Positions 9,332-17,221 are shown, numbered from the stretch's first letter. The stretch is 37,875 bases of DNA from Sphingomonadaceae bacterium (GCA_024236155.1 JACKLA010000005.1:132501-170375), one strand, 5' to 3'. Translations and numbers: made by a program. The notes: generated from the sequence alone by a model not told the origin.

Positions 9332-9849
9332 GCGCGCCCGAATTCTCCCGCCTCATTCGCACCCGCCCCCTGCCCGCCGGGCCGGTGCAGCTGGAAGCGA
9401 GCGAAGCCGAACGTGCCGCACTGGCCACGAGGTTCGGCATTTCCGGCATCGAAACACTGACCGCCGAAATTGCGCTTGATGAAACCGCCAAGGCCATTCG
9501 CGGTGAAGGGAGATTGCGGGCGAATATCGTGCAAGCCTGCGCCATTTCGGGAGAGGATTTTGCGGTCGAGGTGAACGAACCGCTCGCCTTCCGCTTCGTG
9601 CCAGAGGGCGAACCTTCAGACGAACCCGATATCGAGATCGAACTCGATGCCGACGAGCTCGATGAAATCGAATTTTCGGGTGAGAGTTTCGACCTCGGCG
9701 AGGCGGTCGCGCAAAGCCTCGGCCTCGCGATCGATCCCTATGCCGAAGGCCCCAACGCCGATGCTGCGCGCAAGGAAGCAGGTATTACCGGCGACGATGC
9801 GCCGAGCGGGCCGCTGGCCGAAGCACTGGCGGCACTGAGGAAGGGCTAG
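9328..9849 (+). CDS. DUF177/YceD family protein
   Basis: A 173-residue cytoplasmic protein of the YceD (DUF177) family. Family members are linked to 23S rRNA or ribosome maturation, and in many genomes the gene sits beside rpmF. Here it instead follows the bc1 chaperone gene with an ATGA overlap. Visible features are a conserved central segment with QACAISGEDF and a very acidic stretch rich in D and E (about residues 92-120). Its last 65 bases overlap, tail to tail, the end of the XRE regulator on the opposite strand. Confidence 0.82.
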   Translation: MSAPEFSRLIRTRPLPAGPVQLEASEAERAALATRFGISGIETLTAEIALDETAKAIRGEGRLRANIVQACAISGEDFAVEVNEPLAFRFVPEGEPSDEPDIEIELDADELDEIEFSGESFDLGEAVAQSLGLAIDPYAEGPNADAARKEAGITGDDAPSGPLAEALAALRKG

Positions 9850-10057
9850 CCCCCTCCACCTTCCGCCACGAATTGAAGAACAATTCCTCAACCGGTACAT
9901 CGAAATAGGCGGCGAGACGGTACGCCATCGGCAGCGATGGATCGTATTTGTCTGCCTCCATCGCGATGATCGTCTGGCGTGAGACTTCAATTGCCTCGGC
10001 CAGCTCCACCTGATTGAGCCCGCGAGCCTTGCGCAGATCGCGTAGGCAATTCCTCAT
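9785..10057 (-). CDS. XRE-family helix-turn-helix regulator
   Basis: A 90-residue DNA-binding protein with a Cro/CI-type helix-turn-helix at about residues 5-60 (LRKARGLNQVELAEAIEVSR is the recognition region). The tail after residue 65 is basic and probably disordered. The start at 10057 forms an ATGA overlap with the preceding 52-residue membrane protein gene and has GGGGCAGG upstream. It is the last gene of a three-gene operon with two small membrane proteins. Compact regulators of this kind often repress their own operon, and an imperfect dyad upstream of the operon (10490-10524) is a candidate site. The 3' end overlaps the convergent DUF177 gene by 65 bp. Confidence 0.85.
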   Translation of the reverse strand: MRNCLRDLRKARGLNQVELAEAIEVSRQTIIAMEADKYDPSLPMAYRLAAYFDVPVEELFFNSWRKVEGASPSSVPPVLRPAARSAHRRR

Positions 10058-10212
10058 TCGGCCTGCCCCCGGCCGCGCAACCCCCAGACGCCCCATGCAA
10101 CGGCAAAACCAATCGTCTGAACCAGAAGCATTATCCCTGCGCCCATGCCGAATTCGGATCGGTGCGCCCCCATCGCAACCAGCCAAGCGAGCATCAGGGC
10201 AGCCCCGGCCAT
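10054..10212 (-). CDS. 52-residue membrane microprotein
   Basis: A short gene between two recognised genes. It begins with ATG nine bases after the TAA of the 78-residue membrane protein, with a GGGGCGGG purine run immediately upstream, and ends in a TGA that overlaps the ATG of the XRE regulator (ATGA). The product is 52 residues with two hydrophobic segments, about residues 3-16 and 23-44, separated by a charged turn (HRSE), and has a basic C-terminus. The precise coupling on both sides is the main argument that it is real. No family was recognised. It may act with its membrane-protein neighbour. Confidence 0.7.
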   Translation of the reverse strand: MAGAALMLAWLVAMGAHRSEFGMGAGIMLLVQTIGFAVAWGVWGLRGRGQAE

Positions 10213-10221
10213 CCCGCCCCA

Positions 10222-10458
10222 TTACCAGCTGGTCAACTGCCCCTGTTTTTGCACATCATCGAGACGTCTCCAGTACGGCATGCAGAACGCAAAGATCGCC
10301 CCGAAGCCAAGCAGGAACAGCGGAAACGTGATCCAGAAATTTCCCGACAATCCACCCAGGCTCACCAATTTCCATACGCCGAGATTGAAGGCGAGTGATC
10401 CGGCGATGGCCAGCACCAGCAACCAGCTCAGTTTCTCCCGATAAGACAGTTTACGCAT
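10222..10458 (-). CDS. Small two-segment membrane protein
   Basis: A 78-residue protein with two predicted membrane segments, about residues 13-33 and 41-62, and a basic N-terminus (MRKLSYREKL). I chose the ATG at 10458, which follows GGAACGTGGGT, over earlier in-frame codons, because the upstream reading frame runs into the ssb terminator region. It is the first gene of the operon that ends in the XRE regulator. No specific family is recognised. Pairs of small membrane proteins with a short XRE regulator are seen in many bacteria, generally without known function. Confidence 0.75.
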   Translation of the reverse strand: MRKLSYREKLSWLLVLAIAGSLAFNLGVWKLVSLGGLSGNFWITFPLFLLGFGAIFAFCMPYWRRLDDVQKQGQLTSW

Positions 10459-10489
10459 ACCCACGTTCCAATCAGCGAATGTCAAAACT

Positions 10490-10524
10490 TCTGAACATTT
10501 CCCTATGTCCAGATGTTTTAACAT
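10490..10524. promoter_or_regulatory. Candidate operator upstream of the XRE/membrane operon
   Basis: TCTGAACAT at 10490-10498 and ATGTCCAGA at 10505-10513 form a dyad (8 of 9 positions complementary, 6-base spacer). It is overlapped by a second dyad, ATGTTTTAACAT at 10513-10524. The repeated ATGT/ACAT half-sites lie 32-66 bases upstream of the first gene, where a promoter is expected. Binding by the operon's own XRE protein is an inference. Confidence 0.45.
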
Positions 10525-10530
10525 TCGGCT

Positions 10531-10563
10531 AAAAAGAAACCCCGGAGAGTTCATCTCCGGGGT
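10531..10563 (-). terminator. Intrinsic terminator of ssb
   Basis: On the minus strand a perfect 10-bp stem (ACCCCGGAGA / TCTCCGGGGT, arms at 10554-10563 and 10539-10548) with a 5-base loop is followed by TTTCTTTTT. This is a textbook rho-independent terminator placed about 40 bases after the ssb stop codon. Confidence 0.9.
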
Positions 10564-10603
10564 CGCCTCTGATCGGTCTATGGTGTGGTACCAAGCCCGA
10601 GGA

Positions 10604-11131
10604 TCAGAACGGGATATCGTCATCCAGATCGTCGTAGTTCGAGCCGCCGCCTGAGCTGCTGCTACCCGAGCCACCACCGTAGCCGCCGCCCTGGTTGCCG
10701 CCGCCGCCGTAACCTCCGGAGCCGCCCGAGCCGCCGCCCTGGTTCCAGTCGCCCCCGCCGCGATTGCCGCCACCGCCCGACGCGCCGTCGAGCATGGTCA
10801 GCGAGCCGTTCATGCCGCGGATCACCACTTCGGTGCTGTAGCGGTCATTGCCCGACTGGTCCTGCCACTTGCGGGTCTGCAGCTGGCCTTCGACGTAGAC
10901 CTTGCTGCCCTTCTTCAGATACCGCTCGACCACGCCGACCAGTCCTTCGGAAAAGATCGCGACAGTGTGCCACTCGGTGCGTTCCTGCCGTTCGCCGGTG
11001 TTGCGGTCCTTCCACGTCTCGCTGGTCGCGATGCGCAGGTTGGCGACCTTGCCACCGTTCTGGAAGCTGCGGATTTCCGGGTCTGCACCGAGGTTCCCGA
11101 TCAGCATGACTTTGTTGAGGCTACCGGCCAT
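10604..11131 (-). CDS. ssb: Single-stranded DNA-binding protein
   Basis: Homotetrameric ssDNA-binding protein needed in replication, repair and recombination. The 175-residue product has the OB-fold at about residues 4-110, opening with LNKVMLIGNLGADPEIR and containing TEWHTVAIF. A glycine-rich flexible linker follows (about 115-165), and the tail ends in the acidic DDDIPF peptide that recruits partner proteins. The ATG at 11131 is preceded by AGGGA. The frame is open upstream, but that part is unlike SSB. A strong terminator follows. Confidence 0.97.
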   Translation of the reverse strand: MAGSLNKVMLIGNLGADPEIRSFQNGGKVANLRIATSETWKDRNTGERQERTEWHTVAIFSEGLVGVVERYLKKGSKVYVEGQLQTRKWQDQSGNDRYSTEVVIRGMNGSLTMLDGASGGGGNRGGGDWNQGGGSGGSGGYGGGGNQGGGYGGGSGSSSSGGGSNYDDLDDDIPF

Positions 11132-11283
11132 CGATTCGTCCCTTTGTCTGTTCGGCAGATGGCCTATCGGATGGCCGTGCGAGTCGCCACCCCCTGCGCC
11201 TGCAATCCACAAGCGTCGGGTATCTGAGGCTTCATGGCGCTACGCAGATGAGCGCATTGCGGCAATGCAGCGCTCGAATATGG

Positions 11284-11356
11284 CACACGAAGGCACGAAG
11301 ACATGAAGATGTGGGTCAGGATACAGACTCGCACAACACCTTCGTGTCTTCGTGTG
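11284..11356. repeat. Long inverted repeat between ssb and feoB
   Basis: CACACGAAGGCACGAAG at 11284-11300 is the reverse complement of CTTCGTGTCTTCGTGTG at 11340-11356 at 16 of 17 positions, with 39 bases between the arms. Each arm is itself built of repeated ACGAAG units. It lies between the end of feoB and the start of ssb, both on the minus strand. I recall similar CACGAAG-type repeats between genes in many bacterial genomes. It could be a small interspersed element or a structured 3' end of the feo message. Confidence 0.7.
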
Positions 11357-11407
11357 AGAAAACGCGGCTTTGCCGCAGGCGCGATGTCGTCGTGGAAAGT
11401 CCAGACC

Positions 11408-13261
11408 CTAAAGCCCCAGAGCCACCGCGCCCCAATAGGTCAGCCCGGCGAACAGGTAAGCCAGTCCGAAAAGGTAGGCGACCATGAACAGCGGCCATTT
11501 CCACCCGTTTGTTTCGCGCCGCGCGACCGCGATGGTCGAGATGCATTGCGGGGCGAACACGAACCACGCGAGGAAGGCGAGCGCGGTCGGCAGGCTCCAC
11601 AGCGCAGCGACCTTCGCCTCGAGCGCGGCATTGGTCGCATCCTCGTCTTCCGAATCTACCGCGTAGGTCGTTGCGAGCGAGGACACGGCGACTTCGCGCG
11701 CCGCCATCGCGGGAACCAGCGCCAGCGTCATCTCGCGGTTGAAACCGATCGGTTCGAACACCGGATGCATGGCACCCGCGATCTGTCCGGCGAAGCTTGC
11801 ATCGACCTGGCTTTCGCCCGGATCGGCCTTGGGGAAGGTCAGCAGCAGCCACAGGATCACGGTGGCGGCAAAGATGATCGTGCCCGCGCGGCGCAGGAAG
11901 ACCCATGCACGCTGCCACAGGCCGATCAGCAGGTCTTTCACCGCAGGCATCTGGTAACGCGGCAGTTCCATGATGAAGCCGCTCGCATCGCCCTTGGTCA
12001 CCGAACGGCGCAGCACCAGCGCCACCACCATCGCGCCGACAATGCCGAGCACGTAAAGCGCGAACAGCACCAGCCCCTGCAGGCCGATGCCCGGCCCCAC
12101 GCTGGTTGCCGGGATCACTGCCGCAATCACCACTGCATAGACCGGCAGGCGGGCCGAACAGGTCATCAGCGGGGCGATCAGGATCGTGGTCAGCCGGTCC
12201 TTCGGGTCGGCGATGCTGCGGGTCGCCATGATGCCGGGAATGGCGCAAGCGAAGCTGGAGAGGAGCGGGATGAAGCTTTTGCCCGACAGGCCGACGCTGG
12301 CCATCATCCGGTCCATCACGAAGGCAGCGCGCGCCATATATCCGCTCGCCTCCATCAGCAGGATGAAGAAGAACAGGATCACGATCTGCGGCAGGAACAC
12401 CACCACCGCACCGACCCCGGCAATCACACCCTCGGTCAACAGGTCACGCAGGAACCCGGCAGGCAAGCTATCGATCACCCAGCCGGACAGCGCCCCCGCC
12501 CCGGCATCGAGCGCATCGGCAAAGGGCGCAGCCCAGGCGAACACCGCCTGGAACATCACGAACAGCAGCGCGAACAGGATGACCGGGCCGAGCCACGGGT
12601 GCAGCAGTACCTTGTCCAGCCCGGCATGGATGCGGTGCTCGGCGCTCTCAGACAGGATCGCCGCCTTGGCGATATTGCGCGCGGTCAGGCGGCGTTCGGG
12701 CAAGGTTATGTGCGGGCGCGGTTCGTCATGTTCGCGCAGTTCGGCCAGCGTTTCGGCCGCGCCGATCGCTTCGGCCAATTCGTCGAGTCCACGGCGGCGC
12801 ACGGCCACGGTCGGCACCACCGGCACGCCCAGCGCCTGCGACAGCGCGGCGGGATCGAGCACCAGCCCGTCACGCTCGGCAAGGTCGATCATGTTGAGCG
12901 CTACCACGGTCGGCACGCCCAGTTCGATCACCTCCTGCGCGAAGACAAGATGCTGTTCGAGATTCGCTGCGTCGAGCACGAGGATCAGCGCATCGGGCTT
13001 CGCCTCGCCGGGAAACTCGCCCATCACCACCTTGCGGGTGACTTCTTCATCCGGGCTGGCGGCATCGAAGCTGTAGCTGCCCGGCAAATCGACCAGTTCG
13101 ACCGGCTCGCCGGAGGGCAGCACCAGTCGCCCGACCTTCCGCTCAACCGTTACGCCGGGATAATTGGCGATCTTCTGCCGCGCACCCGTCAGTGCGTTGA
13201 ACAGCGCGCTCTTGCCGGCATTGGGGTTGCCGACCAGCGCGGCACGACGCTGGCGGGTCAT
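11408..13261 (-). CDS. feoB: FeoB, ferrous iron transporter
   Basis: Inner-membrane ferrous iron uptake protein of 617 residues with an N-terminal GTPase domain. G-motifs are visible: G1 GNPNAGKS at 11-18, G2 around YPGVTVE, G3 DLPG at 58-61 and G4 NMID at 123-126. After a linker come the multiple membrane segments with two Gate-like repeats from about residue 225 onward. The ATG overlaps the feoA stop by four bases (ATGA). There is no feoC-like gene; the next gene in this direction is ssb. Regulation by iron is expected, and a Fur-like site lies upstream of feoA. Confidence 0.96.
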   Translation of the reverse strand: MTRQRRAALVGNPNAGKSALFNALTGARQKIANYPGVTVERKVGRLVLPSGEPVELVDLPGSYSFDAASPDEEVTRKVVMGEFPGEAKPDALILVLDAANLEQHLVFAQEVIELGVPTVVALNMIDLAERDGLVLDPAALSQALGVPVVPTVAVRRRGLDELAEAIGAAETLAELREHDEPRPHITLPERRLTARNIAKAAILSESAEHRIHAGLDKVLLHPWLGPVILFALLFVMFQAVFAWAAPFADALDAGAGALSGWVIDSLPAGFLRDLLTEGVIAGVGAVVVFLPQIVILFFFILLMEASGYMARAAFVMDRMMASVGLSGKSFIPLLSSFACAIPGIMATRSIADPKDRLTTILIAPLMTCSARLPVYAVVIAAVIPATSVGPGIGLQGLVLFALYVLGIVGAMVVALVLRRSVTKGDASGFIMELPRYQMPAVKDLLIGLWQRAWVFLRRAGTIIFAATVILWLLLTFPKADPGESQVDASFAGQIAGAMHPVFEPIGFNREMTLALVPAMAAREVAVSSLATTYAVDSEDEDATNAALEAKVAALWSLPTALAFLAWFVFAPQCISTIAVARRETNGWKWPLFMVAYLFGLAYLFAGLTYWGAVALGL

Positions 13262-13497
13262 AGCTGCTCCACCGTCATCGCGGCGGCATGCGCCCGGCGC
13301 AATGCCACCGTCATCCGGCCGATCAGGACTGCAATCGGGTCACGCCCGCCGAACACGCCGCGATGCGCAATCGCGATCCGTGCGCCTTCGTCGATACCCA
13401 GCGCGCGGAGGCGCTTGCCGTCTTCTGGCGCGATCCGGTCCCACTCGACCGAAACGATCCGCGCGCGCTGTCCGATGGAAAGACCTTCAAGTGTCAT
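13258..13497 (-). CDS. feoA: FeoA, ferrous iron transport accessory protein
   Basis: A 79-residue SH3-like cytosolic protein required with FeoB for ferrous iron uptake. It has the family pattern: an N-terminal LSIGQRARIVSVE strand, the RLRALGIDEGARIAI segment and a C-terminal strand with VLIGRMTVALRR. Its stop overlaps the feoB start (ATGA). The gene lies 71 bases downstream of the COQ9-like gene in the same direction, and this gap contains a candidate Fur site, suggesting that feoAB has its own iron-responsive promoter. Confidence 0.92.
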   Translation of the reverse strand: MTLEGLSIGQRARIVSVEWDRIAPEDGKRLRALGIDEGARIAIAHRGVFGGRDPIAVLIGRMTVALRRAHAAAMTVEQL

Positions 13498-13527
13498 AGC
13501 CGCCCGCTGCCAGATACGACGGCTTAT

Positions 13528-13542
13528 TGCAAACGATTATCA
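13528..13542 (-). promoter_or_regulatory. Candidate Fur box upstream of feoA
   Basis: On the minus strand TGATAATCGTTTGCA matches the 7-1-7 Fur consensus TGATAAT-N-ATTATCA perfectly in the left half and at 4 of 7 positions in the right half. It sits about 30 bases upstream of the feoA ATG. Position and gene content fit. The weak right half keeps the call tentative, and other alphaproteobacterial iron regulators are possible. Confidence 0.45.
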
Positions 13543-13568
13543 TTAGTGGTCCGTTGTTATCTCGACAA

Positions 13569-14228
13569 CTAACGCGCCGGATAGCGCAACCGCCCGAGGA
13601 AACGCGCCATACTGAAATGCTCGCGGTCGGGATTGAGCCATTTGGCCTTGGTTTTTTCGAACGTCATCACGCCTTCGATCCGGCGATCGAGGAAGGCTTT
13701 GGTCTCGGCCTTGTCCTCGCTCTCGTCACCGGCGAACACTGCCAGCGTCGCGGTGTAGATGCCGCCAAGGATCGTGCGCTTGGAATAGTGGTTGTAATCG
13801 GTCGCCGTGTCGCCTGCGAGCCGCCACATCAGGTCGGCGCTGCGCCAGCCGATCTTGAGTGCTTTGGCGACATTTTGCGGCATCGCCATGATCGCGGTGG
13901 CGCGCTTCAGTGCCTCTTCCTGCCCTGCAATCGCATCGAGCCGGAACTGCACCAGCGTGCGGATACGCTCGCGGATCGGCAGTTTCGCCAGGTCTTCGGG
14001 CTTGAGCGCAACGATCATTGCGGCATCAATGCTGTCGACCCACGCCCCGATCATATCCATCGCACCGCCCGGATAGGCAAGCCGCGCGATATCGGGATCG
14101 ACCCCGGCCATATCGGCAGCGGCATCGACCGCAGCCATGCTCCAGCCGTCAAAAACGGCTGAGCTGGCGACTTCGGGCGCGAGAGCGAGCCGCAATTCGT
14201 CAAGCGTCAGGTCGGACAGGTCGCTCAC
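13569..14228 (-). CDS. COQ9 family ubiquinone biosynthesis protein
   Basis: A 219-residue protein of the COQ9 family, a lipid-binding helper of the ubiquinone hydroxylases. The conserved C-terminal core is visible, including WRSADLMWRLAGDTATDYNHYSKR and the following LGGIYTATLAVF segment. The start codon is GTG at 14228, overlapping the stop of the ankyrin gene (GTGA), so the two are translationally coupled. This is a marker of alphaproteobacteria and mitochondria and fits the organism assignment. Confidence 0.92.
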   Translation of the reverse strand: MSDLSDLTLDELRLALAPEVASSAVFDGWSMAAVDAAADMAGVDPDIARLAYPGGAMDMIGAWVDSIDAAMIVALKPEDLAKLPIRERIRTLVQFRLDAIAGQEEALKRATAIMAMPQNVAKALKIGWRSADLMWRLAGDTATDYNHYSKRTILGGIYTATLAVFAGDESEDKAETKAFLDRRIEGVMTFEKTKAKWLNPDREHFSMARFLGRLRYPAR

Positions 14229-14845
14229 CGGATTTCGGGGCCGTAGGTCTTGGGTGCCTGCTTGGCTTCTTCGGCCTTCTTGTCATGCTCGGCAAAGACT
14301 TCGAGCATCAGGTTGTTGCTGTTCATCACCGCCACATAATCGCGCGCGTTGCGGCCCGAATTGTCGGCCTTGTCCGGATTTGCACCGTGCTCGAGCAGCA
14401 GTTTCATCATCTCCGTATCGCGCCGGTGGACTGCCGAAATCAGTGGAGTCTCGCCTGCGTCGTTCGACACGTCGACCCGCGCGCCGCCCTTGAGCAGTTC
14501 CTTGACCTCCTCGAAATAGCCGAAGCTGGAAGCAATCATCAGCGGTGTCACGCCATCGCGGTCGGCGATATTGGGGTTGGCACCTTTCTGCAGGAGGAAA
14601 CGAATCCAGACCGGCTCACGCTGTTTCGTTACGATATGCAGCGCAGTTTCCCCGGTCGTGCGATCGCGGTGATTGATCACCGTCGACCCCGGCTCGTTCA
14701 GCGTATCGGTGACTTTCTGCGCCTCGCCATCCCTGACGGCCTTGAGGAATTCATAACCGTCAGAAGTGAACTGGGCGGCGGCTGGCATCGCAAGCGAGGC
14801 GATACCGATTGCAAACAAAGCCTTGCGGATAAGCGCAGGGGCCAT
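14225..14845 (-). CDS. Exported ankyrin-repeat protein
   Basis: A 206-residue protein with a signal peptide (ending near AMPAAAQ, about residue 22) and about four ankyrin repeats from residue 50 to 165. The repeats carry characteristic GETALHI, GVTPLMIAS, GETPLISAVHRRD and LLEHGANPDKAD segments. The ATG at 14845 has AAAGG upstream; the frame is open further 5' but that portion is not protein-like. The C-terminal 30 residues are charged. It is coupled to the COQ9-like gene by a GTGA overlap. It probably mediates protein contacts in the periplasm; partners are unknown. Confidence 0.88.
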   Translation of the reverse strand: MAPALIRKALFAIGIASLAMPAAAQFTSDGYEFLKAVRDGEAQKVTDTLNEPGSTVINHRDRTTGETALHIVTKQREPVWIRFLLQKGANPNIADRDGVTPLMIASSFGYFEEVKELLKGGARVDVSNDAGETPLISAVHRRDTEMMKLLLEHGANPDKADNSGRNARDYVAVMNSNNLMLEVFAEHDKKAEEAKQAPKTYGPEIR

Positions 14846-14916
14846 AGCGAATTCGACCTTTCGAAATTGTCGTTGCGGGCTGAATCGCCCTCTTGTGCAG
14901 CGCGGATTAGCAGAGC

Positions 14917-15540
14917 ATGAAGCGCCGCGCCATGCTTCGATCCATATACAGCTTTTCACTCCTCGCCGCTGCGGCCCTTGCACTCGCATCATGCGGAGGC
15001 GCGGCGCCTCCCGGTCCATCCGCTGACGGGGTGGACCTGCGCGGAGCGGCCATGGGCGGCGATTTCACCCTCACCGGCAACAAAGGGCAAAAGGCAAGCT
15101 GGTCCGATTTCGACGGGAAGTATCGCATCGTCTATTTCGGCTTCACCTATTGTCCCGATATCTGCCCGACCGACCTTGGCCGCATGTCCAAGGGGCTCGA
15201 ACAGTTCGAGAAGCAGCATCCGGCGCTCGGCGCGAAGATCCAGCCGATCTTCATCTCGGTCGATCCCGGACGCGATACACCGCAGGTGCTTGACGAATTC
15301 GTCGGCAATTTCCACCACCGGTTGATCGGGCTTACCGGCAGTGAGGCGGAGATCACCGCGATCCTGCCCCTGTTCGGTGCGACTGCAAGCAAGGATGAGC
15401 CGAATGAGGAGGGCGGCTATAACGTCACCCACACCACCTTCACCTACCTGTTCGATCCGCAGGGCAAGCCGCTCGGCATTTTGCCGACCGACAAGGGTTC
15501 CGAAGCGGTGGCGAAGGAACTCGAAGGATGGGTCCGCTGA
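14917..15540 (+). CDS. SCO1/SenC family copper chaperone lipoprotein
   Basis: Thioredoxin-fold copper chaperone for assembly of the CuA site of cytochrome c oxidase. The 207-residue product has an N-terminal signal with a lipobox (LASC, Cys26), the copper-binding CPDIC motif with Cys79 and Cys83, and the third ligand His172 in the context NVTHTTFTYLFD. All three metal ligands are present, so it should be active. It would be tethered to a membrane facing the periplasm. The end of the gene overlaps the YcgN-like gene by 13 bases. It is divergent from the ankyrin gene. Confidence 0.93.
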   Translation: MKRRAMLRSIYSFSLLAAAALALASCGGAAPPGPSADGVDLRGAAMGGDFTLTGNKGQKASWSDFDGKYRIVYFGFTYCPDICPTDLGRMSKGLEQFEKQHPALGAKIQPIFISVDPGRDTPQVLDEFVGNFHHRLIGLTGSEAEITAILPLFGATASKDEPNEEGGYNVTHTTFTYLFDPQGKPLGILPTDKGSEAVAKELEGWVR

Positions 15541-15965
15541 GGGACGTTTTCTGGGAACTGCCGCTGGCCGATCTCAACCGTGAGGAGTGGGAGGCCTTGT
15601 GCGACGGTTGCGGCCGCTGCTGCCTGCACAAGATCGAAGATGCCGACACTGGCGAGATCGAGCACACCAATGTCGCCTGCAAGCTGCTTGACTGCCAAAC
15701 CGCGCAATGCCGCGATTACCGCAACCGCAAGGCCTTTGTGCCCGATTGCCTGCGGCTGACCTATCGCATCGTCAGCGACGTGCCGTGGCTTCCGTCGACC
15801 TGCGCCTATCGCATGCGCGCGGAAGGCAAGCCGCTGGAGGATTGGCATTACCTTATCTCGGGCGATCGCCAGTCGATTGTCGCTGCCGGGATTTCCGTCG
15901 CAGGCCGCGTGGTGAGCGAGACCGTGGCCGGACCGCTCGAACATCATGTGGTCGAATGGGACTGA
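15528..15965 (+). CDS. YcgN-family cysteine cluster protein
   Basis: A 145-residue cytoplasmic protein of the YcgN/UPF0260 family. It holds the conserved pattern of cysteines CDGCGRCCLHK near residues 25-35, then further conserved cysteines in ACKLLDCQTAQCRDY and CLRLT, which together suggest a zinc or iron-sulfur site. The biochemical role is not established. The start lies inside the end of the SCO gene, so it is probably expressed from the same message. Confidence 0.9.
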   Translation: MGPLRDVFWELPLADLNREEWEALCDGCGRCCLHKIEDADTGEIEHTNVACKLLDCQTAQCRDYRNRKAFVPDCLRLTYRIVSDVPWLPSTCAYRMRAEGKPLEDWHYLISGDRQSIVAAGISVAGRVVSETVAGPLEHHVVEWD

Positions 15966-15983
15966 CGTGGTAAGCTGCCGCGC

Positions 15984-16706
15984 ATGATCGACTGGCTGCG
16001 CCCCGAACTGTATGACCCGGTTGTAGAGGTCGGCGGGCAGGCTCTGCCGATGGCGATCAAACGCCATCCGACAGCGCGGCGCATGACGCTGCGCCTTGCA
16101 CCCGATGGCCGCGAAGTGCGGGTGACGATCCCCAAATGGGGCCGAACGCGCGAGGCGCTGGAGTTTGCCCGCTCGCGTGCGGAATGGCTCGAAACCCAGC
16201 TCGCCAAGGTGGAACAACCGCAGGCACCGATACCTGGTTCCATCCTCACCTTTCGTGGCGAAGATCTGGCGGTCGACTGGCAGCAAGGCCACCCGCGCCG
16301 CGTGCAGCGCGAAGGCGAGCGCCTGCTGGTCGGCGGTCCGCTCGAGGCATTGCCTGCAAGGCTCGAACGCTGGCTAAAGGCCGAGGCACGCGAACTGATG
16401 GCCGCCGACCTTGCCGAATATTGCCAGCGTGCGAATGTCCCCACACCGAACATCGCGCTGTCGGGTGCGCAGCGGCGCTGGGGCAGTTGCTCGACCAGCG
16501 GGACAGTGCGGATCAACTGGCGGCTGGTGATGGCTCCCGATGCCGTGCGCCGTTCGGTTGTTGCGCATGAAGTCGCGCACCTGGTCCATTTCGACCACAG
16601 TCCGGCGTTCCATGCGTTGCTCGGTGATTTGTTCGAGGGTGACCTGAAAGCAGCCGACCGCTGGCTGAAGAGGCAGGGCCGCTCGCTTTATCGCCACTTC
16701 GGCTGA
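15984..16706 (+). CDS. YgjP-like (DUF45/SprT-type) metallopeptidase
   Basis: A 240-residue protein of the YgjP/DUF45 family. The zinc-binding HEVAH motif is at residues 195-199, followed by the downstream FDHSPAFH that supplies a further ligand. The typical RRWGSCSTSGTVRINWRL segment precedes it (about 164-181). The start at 15984 is 18 bases after the YcgN-like stop. In other bacteria members of this family cluster with various genes, and substrates are not defined. It is probably cytoplasmic, since no signal or membrane segment is seen. Confidence 0.88.
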   Translation: MIDWLRPELYDPVVEVGGQALPMAIKRHPTARRMTLRLAPDGREVRVTIPKWGRTREALEFARSRAEWLETQLAKVEQPQAPIPGSILTFRGEDLAVDWQQGHPRRVQREGERLLVGGPLEALPARLERWLKAEARELMAADLAEYCQRANVPTPNIALSGAQRRWGSCSTSGTVRINWRLVMAPDAVRRSVVAHEVAHLVHFDHSPAFHALLGDLFEGDLKAADRWLKRQGRSLYRHFG

Positions 16707-16756
16707 GCCGGGCAAACCCTCTGGCGATGCGCGGTGCAACGCCCTATGTAGGACGA

Positions 16757-17221
16757 ATGCGTTTCCTGCGTCGTCTCAACCCTGCACCGGGCCTCAGGGA
16801 TTTCTGGACCGAGTTCAGCCGTCCCAACCCACACCGCTGGCCGGTACTGGGTGTGTCAATCGCGCTGACCTTCACGATATTCTATTTCGTCACCCGCGAA
16901 CGCGCGGTTGGCCTGCCCTCGCCGCCCGATGTGATCTACATCTCGACCTTTGAGGATGGACGTTCGCAAGAGGACATCGTCGCTTCCAATATCGAGAACC
17001 AGACGCGGAAGGAAGCACTGGCCAAGCGCGAGGAAGAACGGCTCGAGGTGCGGCGCGAACTCTATCGCCAGCTGGGCAAGGCAACCGGCCTCGACACCGA
17101 CGAGATGGAACGCAAGATCCGCGAGGACGAAGCGCGCGAGAAGGCCGCCGAGGCAAAGCGCCGCAAGGAGCTGTTGGGCCGGGCCGGTATCGAGCAAGAT
17201 GAGCCTGCCGCGACCGAGTGA
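16757..17221 (+). CDS. Single-pass membrane protein with charged coiled coil
   Basis: A 154-residue protein with one membrane segment, about residues 30-50 (VLGVSIALTFTIFYFV), and a C-terminal half dominated by E, K and R in heptad-like order (about 85-145), likely a coiled coil. The ATG at 16757 follows AGGA closely; an ATG 30 bases earlier is in frame and possible. Its last 23 bases overlap the start of ribD, so it may be co-translated with it. I recall comparable unnamed genes upstream of ribD in sphingomonads but know no function. Confidence 0.7.
   Translation: MRFLRRLNPAPGLRDFWTEFSRPNPHRWPVLGVSIALTFTIFYFVTRERAVGLPSPPDVIYISTFEDGRSQEDIVASNIENQTRKEALAKREEERLEVRRELYRQLGKATGLDTDEMERKIREDEAREKAAEAKRRKELLGRAGIEQDEPAATE

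Noticed and set aside
11303..13546. A 747-codon open frame on the plus strand
   Set aside because: It is the shadow of feoB and feoA; its product is compositionally biased (His, Gln, Arg) and has no recognisable domain.
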